This document shows positions 58,383 to 64,000 of a stretch of 64,000 nt of DNA, piece by piece. The DNA comes from Dyella acidiphila (GTDB lineage Bacteria; Pseudomonadota; Gammaproteobacteria; Xanthomonadales; Rhodanobacteraceae). The stretch covers positions 186,001 to 250,000 of the forward strand of contig NZ_JACZZA010000005.1 in NCBI RefSeq assembly GCF_014863405.1, in the 5' to 3' direction. Made by a program: the position numbers and the translations under genes. The notes beneath the pieces are model-generated. The model saw only the letters and a list, made by a program, of their open reading frames with translations, ran no database searches and had not been told where the DNA came from. Every line of letters begins with the position of its first letter. Position 1 is the first letter of the stretch.

Positions 58383-58961
58383 ATGAGCAACGAACAAATA
58401 CACGCGCGATTCGCCAATCCCGCCCCGCTGGGACTGGCCGGCTTCGCGCTGACGACGTGGCTGTTGAGCATGATCAACGCCGGCTGGTTCAGCGCCGACG
58501 GCATGAACATGGTGCTGGCGGTGGCGATGGCCTATGGCGGCACGGCGCAGATGATCGCCGGCGTGATGGAGCTGCCGCGCGGCAATACTTTCGGCGCTAC
58601 GGCATTTGTGAGCTATGGCGCGTTCTGGTGGTCGTTCGCCTTGTTCGTGCTGTTTCTGCACGACAAGGTGCCGGCCGCCTTTGTGGGCTGGTATCTGTGC
58701 ATGTGGGGCGTTTTCACCTTCTACATGTGGCTCGGCACGCTGGCGGCGGCGCGCGCCTTGCAGCTGATTTTCATGGCGCTGTGGATCACGTTCTTCCTGC
58801 TGGCCGCCGCCGAGTGGACCGGCATGGGCGCCCTGCATGTGGCTGGCGGCTACGTGGGGCTGCTCACCGCGCTGCTGGCGTTCTATCTCTCCGCGGCGGA
58901 AATCATCAATGACGCGCACAAGCGCACGGTGTTGCCGATCGGCGCACCGGGCGCCCGCTGA
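58383..58961 (+). CDS. satP: Acetate uptake transporter, SatP/YaaH family
   Basis: A 192-residue membrane protein with six helices. The family signature NPAPLGLAGFALTTWLLS is at residues 12-29, and MAYGGTAQMIAGVMELPRGNTFGATAF is the second conserved block. Members carry acetate/succinate (acetate-proton symport) in and out. GGGGAGG precedes ATG 58383. The DcaP-like porin follows 28 bp later, so both are likely co-transcribed for uptake of small organic acids. Confidence 0.9.
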   Translation: MSNEQIHARFANPAPLGLAGFALTTWLLSMINAGWFSADGMNMVLAVAMAYGGTAQMIAGVMELPRGNTFGATAFVSYGAFWWSFALFVLFLHDKVPAAFVGWYLCMWGVFTFYMWLGTLAAARALQLIFMALWITFFLLAAAEWTGMGALHVAGGYVGLLTALLAFYLSAAEIINDAHKRTVLPIGAPGAR

Positions 58962-58989
58962 TGCCCCAAACATAACAAGGGAGAACCCC

Positions 58990-60411
58990 ATGAAACGACA
59001 CGCTCTGTTTTTGGCCCTCGCCGCCACCGGCCTGGTTGCCACGGCTCCCGCCTTCGCTCAAACCGACAGCCGCGATGCGCAGATCCAGGCCCTGAAGACG
59101 CTGGTGGAGAAACAACAACAGCAGCTCAACCAGCAACAGCAGGATCTGCAGCAACTGCATACCGCCCTCACCCAGTTGCAGAACCAGCAGAGCCAGCAAC
59201 AGACGCAGATTCAGCAGACCCAGCAGGCGCAGGCCACGATCGCCGCGGCGGCGCCCACCAATGCCAAGCCGACGTTCACCAGCGCACCTGGCCTGTCGGT
59301 AGCCTTCCACGGCTTTATCGATGCCACCGCGTTTGGGCAAAGCCGCAACTTCACCTACGGCAATGGCCAGAACGCCGAATATCCAGTACCCGGTTCGAAC
59401 GGCAATCTCAGCGGCGTGGATGTGCGCAATACCCGCTTCTGGTTCGATTTGACCGGGGCCAAGATCGCCGGCAACTGGACCGGTGGCGCGCATCTGGAAA
59501 TGGATTTCTTCGGCGGCTTCAACGGCACCGGCGGCTACGCGCAGGAACAGCCGCTGCCGCGCCTGCGCCAGGCTTATATGGTGCTGGAGAATCCGGTGGC
59601 CGGCGCCACGGTGAAGATCGGCCAGATGTGGGACCTGATGTTCCCGCTGGACGACCTGCCCGATTCGCTCAGCCATATCGCCTTTCCGCTCGGCTATGGC
59701 ACCGGCATCATCGGCTGGCGCTTCCCCGGCATCATCTATTCGCAGAACCTCAACACCGCCGACGGCGGCCCACAGTGGCGGCTGGATGTGGGTGGCTTCG
59801 AAGGCACCTGGAGCGGACCCGGCAGCCCGATCAATTACCTCAGCGCGGGCAATGCCGGCTTCCGCCCGCAGATCGAGGCGAAGCTGCATGTGGAGCAATC
59901 CAAAGAGTGGATGTTCTTCCTGGCCGGGCACTGGAGCCAGATCAATCTGGCCGGCGTCGGCAACACCGAACCCACGCCGGTCCGGCGGCAATTCTCCAGC
60001 GTGGCAATGGAAGCCGGCGGCCAATGGACGCCTGGACCGTGGACGTTCAAGAGCGTGCTGTACGACGGCCGCGGCATCGGCCAGATCTTCGGCGACCTGT
60101 CGCAGTTCGGCGATATCAAGGACAAGGGCGGCTATGTTTCGGCCGGCTACAAGTTCACGCCGAACTGGAGCACCAATGTGTTCTATGCGATCAGCAAGCC
60201 GAGTGCGAACGATGTGATCGAGTGGCTCAACAACGGTTCCACCGGGCTGCTGCGCAATCACCAGGTGGCGGCGAACGTGATGTACACGGTGGGCGACTAT
60301 GCGTTTGCGCTGGAGTGGATCCACGCCATTCTCAGCACCACCAGCAATGGGGATAACCGGGTGTCGACGGCGGGCAACCAGATTAATTTGAGTGCGATGT
60401 ATAAGTTCTGA
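58990..60411 (+). CDS. DcaP-like trimeric outer-membrane porin
   Basis: A 473-residue protein with signal peptide (cut after AFAQ) and an N-terminal Gln-rich coiled coil of about 55 residues (IQALKTLVEKQQQQLNQQQQ...) as in DcaP-type trimers. The remainder is a beta-barrel with aromatic girdle segments and a C-terminal SAMYKF, ending in Phe for BamA recognition. DcaP-type channels take up dicarboxylates, phthalate or peptides; acetate co-uptake fits the adjacent satP. AAGGGAGAA lies before ATG 58990. Longer upstream frame is shadow over satP. Confidence 0.87.
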   Translation: MKRHALFLALAATGLVATAPAFAQTDSRDAQIQALKTLVEKQQQQLNQQQQDLQQLHTALTQLQNQQSQQQTQIQQTQQAQATIAAAAPTNAKPTFTSAPGLSVAFHGFIDATAFGQSRNFTYGNGQNAEYPVPGSNGNLSGVDVRNTRFWFDLTGAKIAGNWTGGAHLEMDFFGGFNGTGGYAQEQPLPRLRQAYMVLENPVAGATVKIGQMWDLMFPLDDLPDSLSHIAFPLGYGTGIIGWRFPGIIYSQNLNTADGGPQWRLDVGGFEGTWSGPGSPINYLSAGNAGFRPQIEAKLHVEQSKEWMFFLAGHWSQINLAGVGNTEPTPVRRQFSSVAMEAGGQWTPGPWTFKSVLYDGRGIGQIFGDLSQFGDIKDKGGYVSAGYKFTPNWSTNVFYAISKPSANDVIEWLNNGSTGLLRNHQVAANVMYTVGDYAFALEWIHAILSTTSNGDNRVSTAGNQINLSAMYKF

Positions 60412-60784
60412 GAAGGCGTTTGGGCGTCGTTTCAGTATGGTTTGTTGGGGCGCCTGCGCTGGGTCACCGAGTCGTTTTTTCCACGAAAGCGGGAATCCAT
60501 TTGCTCTGATGCAAGAGCGACAATGGATTCCTCGCTCCTCAATGCCGAGCACATCCATGTGCTCTTCCCGCGTACCCGCTTTCGCGGGAATGACGGCGTT
60601 GAGGCATCTGTGACGTGTGCCGCACGCTCAAGCTGCCCCAACGCCGCCCGCGAGCCCGTTTTCAGGTACGGCTCAGTACCCCACAAGAGCGCCATCTACC
60701 TGAGCCGTCATTCCCGCGAAAGCGGGAATCCATTTTGCTCTGATGGCAAGGGCGACAATTTGCCTGCCCAACAAGGCCATCCAA
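60412..60784. repeat. Repeat-rich intergenic region
   Basis: Two direct copies of a roughly 40-bp unit (60484-60523 and 60717-60758; one-base insertions differ) share CGAAAGCGGGAATCCATTT and GCTCTGATG. In addition a perfect 23-bp inverted repeat (60575-60597 with 60704-60726) has the GTCATTCCCGC/GCGGGAATGAC core of the REP family. No gene supported. Probably compound REP elements between the convergent porin gene and the efflux operon. Confidence 0.8.
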
Positions 60785-62254
60785 TTAACGCGGTTGCTCC
60801 AGCTTTGGCACGGCATTAGTGCTGTAGCCGCCACCCAATGCATTGACCATGCGGATGGATAGATCGGCCTGCTGGCTTTCCAGCGCCGCCAGCCGCTGCT
60901 CGGTCAGCAGCAATTGCTGGCGTGCGGTAAGCGGCGTGAGCTGGCCGGTGATGCCGCCCTTGTAGCCGGCCAGGGCATCGTTCCAGCTTTTCTGCGCGTC
61001 CTGCTGCGCGCGTTTTTCCAGCGCGATCTGCGTGCGGATGGAATTGAGCGCGGAGACCAGGTCGGCCACTTCGTTTACCGCCTTGATCAGCAGGCTGTTG
61101 TAGCGCGCAACGGCTTCGTCATAGCCCGCATTGGCACCGGCCAGATTGGCGCGGCGACGGCCGCCGTCGAAGATCGGCAGGCTCAGCGCCGGGCCGCCTC
61201 CATAGGTACGCGCCGGCAGCTGGAACACATTGGTGCTGCCGCCGACGGCAACGAAGCCGGCCATCGCGCTGAGATTGATATTGGGCAGGAACTGGGTGCG
61301 CGCGGTCTTGATGTTCTTGGCCGCGGCCTCGACCTGCCAGCGTGCGGCGACCAGATCGGCACGGCGGCCGATCAGATCCACTTGCAGTTGCTCGGGCAGT
61401 ACCAGCTGATCGGTGTTCATCAGCTGCGGACGGGTGATGCTCAGGCCCCGATCCGAACCTTCGCCCAGCAACACCGACAAGGCGCTGCGTGCGGCATCCA
61501 CGGCACGGTCGGCCTGCACTTTCTGCTGCTCGGCGCTGGCTACCTGCGAATCGGCCAGTGCATCCTGCTGCGGTGTGCCCAGGCCTCCGGCCACCAGGCG
61601 GTGGGTCAGGCCGTAGCTTTGCGAGGCGCGCTGCAATTCGTGCTGGGCGACATCCTGCTCGGCGAAGGCGTAACCGAGATTCACATAGGCGCGCGCCACG
61701 TTGACCGACAGCTGGATGCGTGCGGCGTGTGCATCGATCTCGGCCGCACGGCTGCGACCCAGCGCCGCCTCCCATGCCGCGCGCTGGCCGCCCCACAGAT
61801 CCAGGTCCCAGGACAAGCCTGCGGTAAAGGACTTGGCCCAGGCAAAAGTGCCCAGCGCATAGGACGGATACACCGGATCCTTTTCGGAGAAACGCGCACC
61901 GAGCACGCTGGCATCCAGTTCGGCCTGCGGCATGCGGTCGGCATCCACGCCGGCCGCCACTGCCTGCGCCTGGCGTGCACGCGCTTCGGCTTCGCTCAGG
62001 CTTGGATTGTTCTGCAAGGCTTCGCCGATCAAGGTGCTCAGCTGCGGATCGCCGAAGCTGGTCCACCAATCCTGGCTCGGCCACGCGGTGGCGCTGAGCG
62101 TGACATGGGCGAGGCTCTGCTCGCTCTTCAGGCTACTGGCATCCATTGCTTTGCCGGTGGTGTGCAGGCCGCCGGGCGTGGCGCACGCGGCCAGCAACGC
62201 AGTGCAGAGCGCGGTGGCGGAAAAACGTTTGAGATGGTTCATCGTGGCGCGCAT
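60785..62254 (-). CDS. NodT-family outer-membrane efflux lipoprotein
   Basis: An efflux outer-membrane factor of about 489 residues. The lipobox LLAAC-A follows the signal (RFSATALCTALLAACATPGG). Two OEP repeats: one around VNVARAYVNLGYAFAEQDVAQHELQRASQS and the second around SLLIKAVNEVADLVSALNSIRTQIALEKRAQQDAQKSW. ALGGGY closes the protein. The start at ATG 62254 lies 8 bp after the stop of the adaptor gene; ATG 62242 and an ATG 62299 that overlaps hlyD are alternatives. Terminal gene of the four-gene efflux operon. Confidence 0.91.
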   Translation of the reverse strand: MRATMNHLKRFSATALCTALLAACATPGGLHTTGKAMDASSLKSEQSLAHVTLSATAWPSQDWWTSFGDPQLSTLIGEALQNNPSLSEAEARARQAQAVAAGVDADRMPQAELDASVLGARFSEKDPVYPSYALGTFAWAKSFTAGLSWDLDLWGGQRAAWEAALGRSRAAEIDAHAARIQLSVNVARAYVNLGYAFAEQDVAQHELQRASQSYGLTHRLVAGGLGTPQQDALADSQVASAEQQKVQADRAVDAARSALSVLLGEGSDRGLSITRPQLMNTDQLVLPEQLQVDLIGRRADLVAARWQVEAAAKNIKTARTQFLPNINLSAMAGFVAVGGSTNVFQLPARTYGGGPALSLPIFDGGRRRANLAGANAGYDEAVARYNSLLIKAVNEVADLVSALNSIRTQIALEKRAQQDAQKSWNDALAGYKGGITGQLTPLTARQQLLLTEQRLAALESQQADLSIRMVNALGGGYSTNAVPKLEQPR

Positions 62255-62261
62255 GGTTGGA

Positions 62262-63287
62262 TTACCGTGACGTGCCGTCGCTGTGGTGGGCATGCTCATC
62301 CGGATGCAGGATCAGCGTTGCGGTCTGCCCTGCCACCAGCACGGTGCCGGCCGGCATATGCTCGGTATCGATGCGCACGCGCACCGGTACGCGTTGGGCC
62401 AGGCGCACCCAATTGAAAGTGGGATTGATATTGGCCAGCAGGTCGCTGCTGGTCGGATCCACTGCTTCGGCGATGCCGCGCGCGATGCCTTCCACCGTGC
62501 CGTGCAGATGCATGCCGCCGGCCATCAGGCGGATATCGACATCGTCGCCCACGCGGATATGCGGCAGCTTGGTTTCCTCGAAATAGCCGTCCACCCAGAA
62601 CGAATGGCTGTCCAGCAGCGCCAGCCGCGGCGCACCGGCACTGGCGTAGTCGCCGACGCGCACCAGCAGGTTGGTGACGTAGCCATCGACCGGTGCGCGC
62701 ACCTGGGTGCGCTGCAGGTTGAGGGTGGCGGTGGCCAATGCGGCTTCGGCCTGCTTCACCGCGGCCATGGCCTGCTGTTTGGCGGCCATCGCCTGCTCCT
62801 GACCGGCCTGCGCCTTGTTGACGGTGGCGCGTGCGGCGGCGGCCGTGGCGGTGGCGTTGGCGCGGTCTTCGCTGGACACCACGTCCTTGAGATCTTCGCG
62901 GCGCTTGGCCTGGGCCGCATACATGTCGAGATTGGATCTGCTTTGCGCGGTACCGGCCCTGGCCGCGTCGATATTGGCATCGGCCGCCTGCACCGCGGCC
63001 TGTGCGGCGGCGAGGTTGGCCTTGGCCTGGTCCACCGCGTCGGTGTAGCGCGCGGGGTCGATCACGAACAGCACGTCGCCTTTCTTCACCGTCTGGTTAT
63101 CGATCACGTTCACCTGCGTGACCAGGCCGGAGACATCGGGCGCGATGCGCACCACTTCGGCGCGTACGCGGCCGTCGCGGGTCCAGGGCGAATACATGTA
63201 GTGCCGCCACATGGCCGTGGCGATAAGCACGGCAAGCAGCACGATGACGGCGGTGATGGCGATGCGGAGGTATTGGGCAGTTTTCAT
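62262..63287 (-). CDS. HlyD/EmrA-type membrane fusion protein
   Basis: A 341-residue adaptor with an N-terminal membrane helix (IAITAVIVLLAVLIATAMW), a lipoyl/biotinyl-like half (VRIAPDVSGLVTQVNVIDNQTVKKGDVLFVID), a long coiled coil of Ala/Gln-rich helices, and the second half (VRAPVDGYVTNLLVRVGDYASAG). It links the FUSC pump to the outer-membrane factor. Part of the efflux operon; AaeA/EmrA-like by context. Confidence 0.92.
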   Translation of the reverse strand: MKTAQYLRIAITAVIVLLAVLIATAMWRHYMYSPWTRDGRVRAEVVRIAPDVSGLVTQVNVIDNQTVKKGDVLFVIDPARYTDAVDQAKANLAAAQAAVQAADANIDAARAGTAQSRSNLDMYAAQAKRREDLKDVVSSEDRANATATAAAARATVNKAQAGQEQAMAAKQQAMAAVKQAEAALATATLNLQRTQVRAPVDGYVTNLLVRVGDYASAGAPRLALLDSHSFWVDGYFEETKLPHIRVGDDVDIRLMAGGMHLHGTVEGIARGIAEAVDPTSSDLLANINPTFNWVRLAQRVPVRVRIDTEHMPAGTVLVAGQTATLILHPDEHAHHSDGTSR

Positions 63288-63317
63288 GGGAGCCTGGTTG
63301 GAAACGATCGTCGCCGG

Positions 63318-63515
63318 TCAATAGAACAGCAGCGCGATGCCGCTGAAGATGCAAACGAAAAAGGCCAGCCGGAACAGTGCCGGATGCCAGATATAGCGGT
63401 ACAGGCCAAAACGCCCCACCGTCCAGTCGAACATCAGCAACAGCACCAGCGAGAGCACGAACCACAACAGCAGCCCGGGCACCAGCACGCCGCCGAGGGC
63501 AATTTCACGCGACAT
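63318..63515 (-). CDS. DUF1656 (AaeX-like) small membrane protein
   Basis: A protein of about 65 residues from ATG 63515 (AGGGAG 7 bp upstream). Two helices: VLVPGLLLWFVLSLVLLLMFDW and LFRLAFFVCIFSGIALLFY, typical of DUF1656 found between FUSC-type pumps and HlyD adaptors. Function as accessory of the pump. Overlaps the upstream FUSC gene stop. Confidence 0.85.
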   Translation of the reverse strand: MSREIALGGVLVPGLLLWFVLSLVLLLMFDWTVGRFGLYRYIWHPALFRLAFFVCIFSGIALLFY

Positions 63516-64000
63516 GGGGAACTCCCTGGGCAAGTTTCTTGGTTTGCATGTATTGGCCGAGCACGGATTGATCGTCGACCAGCGCCAGCCGCAGCAGGTG
63601 CAGGTAATCCATCAGCACCTGCATGGATGCGTCCGCGCGGGTCATGGTGGTGGCGACATCCAGCGCATGCAGGGCATGTTGGTAGCTGGCCGCGCTGGGC
63701 AATTCGTAGAGCCGGGCCAGTGCATCGATGGCGCGTGCAATGGCGCCGTGGACCTCGCCCGGCAGCTCGCGGTTCATCATCTGCACGCGCAGTTCGATCA
63801 GCGTGCGGCCCATTTCGTGTACGGACAACGCCCACGCCAGCAGATTGCGCGATGCCTGGCTGCCACGCTCGGTCTGCGCCACGATCTGGCCGAACAGATC
63901 GTGGTTGAGGCTTTCGAAGCGGCTGCGCAGGCCCATCAGCGGCGCGGTGGCGGCAAAGCCGACCTGGCGACGCAGGCGATCGAGCTGGCGATGGACCAGC
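63505..64000 (-). CDS. FUSC family (AaeB-like) efflux transporter, C-terminal part
   Basis: The frame is open to the end of the window, so only the last 165 residues of the pump are present. The segment (LVHRQLDRLRRQVGFAATAPL then GQIVAQTERGSQASRNLLAWALSVHEMGRTLIELRVQM) is the cytosolic C-terminal domain of FUSC/AaeB-type transporters for aromatic acids. The catalytic membrane part lies beyond 64000. Stop TGA (63505-63507) overlaps the DUF1656 start by 11 bp. Confidence 0.85.
   Translation of the reverse strand, partial: LVHRQLDRLRRQVGFAATAPLMGLRSRFESLNHDLFGQIVAQTERGSQASRNLLAWALSVHEMGRTLIELRVQMMNRELPGEVHGAIARAIDALARLYELPSAASYQHALHALDVATTMTRADASMQVLMDYLHLLRLALVDDQSVLGQYMQTKKLAQGVPHVA

Overview
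The window is high-GC (well over 60% in most genes), densely coding DNA from a gammaproteobacterium. The gene content fits the Xanthomonadales, most likely Rhodanobacteraceae (Dyella, Frateuria or Rhodanobacter type). The signs are many secreted glycosidases and peptidases, a Tad pilus locus with DUF3613 and DUF2968 companions, LytTR signalling, and dispersed REP-like palindromes with a GTCATTCC core. The family assignment is inference; no rRNA, tRNA, CRISPR array, transposase or prophage gene was seen.

Layout. 1-5 kb: end of a phosphodiesterase-like gene, a GH16 glucanase, an M13 metallopeptidase and an alpha/beta hydrolase. 4.9-11 kb: a divergent molybdenum-hydroxylase locus. The minus-strand operon encodes the 2Fe-2S subunit, the Moco subunit and a tri-heme cytochrome c; the plus-strand pair encodes XdhC-like and MocA-like maturation factors. 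11.1-14.2 kb: an unusual, less GC-rich locus with three tandem small secreted Cys-pair proteins, an astacin-type protease and, convergently, a pertussis-toxin-S1-like ADP-ribosyltransferase. 14.5-25 kb: GH13 enzyme, MFS transporter, PD40 protein, a LytS/LytTR two-component pair, an NTF2-like protein, a LamG-like secreted protein, and a LysR/SDR divergent pair with a clear operator-like palindrome. 25-34.5 kb: a membrane c-di-GMP phosphodiesterase, small membrane proteins, a KaiC-like ATPase with hybrid histidine kinase, and a LOG-like protein. 34.5-40.7 kb: a CocE-type hydrolase followed by a run of small secreted or membrane proteins of unknown function, all on the minus strand. 41-45 kb: a GH31 glycosidase and a TMEM175-like channel, separated by simple repeats.

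45.7-58 kb is a complete-looking Tad/Flp pilus locus (flp, cpaA, tadE, cpaB, cpaC, cpaE, cpaF, tadB, tadC, tadD, DUF3613, tadG, DUF2968). Most stops and starts overlap, so it reads as one long operon behind an AT-rich non-coding leader. 58.4-60.4 kb holds an acetate transporter (SatP) and a DcaP-like porin, probably a two-gene uptake unit. 60.8-64 kb is a minus-strand AaeAB/EmrA-like efflux operon (FUSC protein, DUF1656, HlyD adaptor, NodT outer-membrane factor) that runs out of the window.

The most notable element is the 11.1-14.2 kb locus. The ADP-ribosyltransferase keeps the catalytic Arg, the STT motif and the Q-x-E pair of the pertussis/typhoid toxin A-subunit family. The nearby triplet of small disulfide-bearing secreted proteins could, by size and predicted strand/helix order, be OB-fold B-subunit-like partners. 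That last link is a hypothesis, not something the sequence proves.
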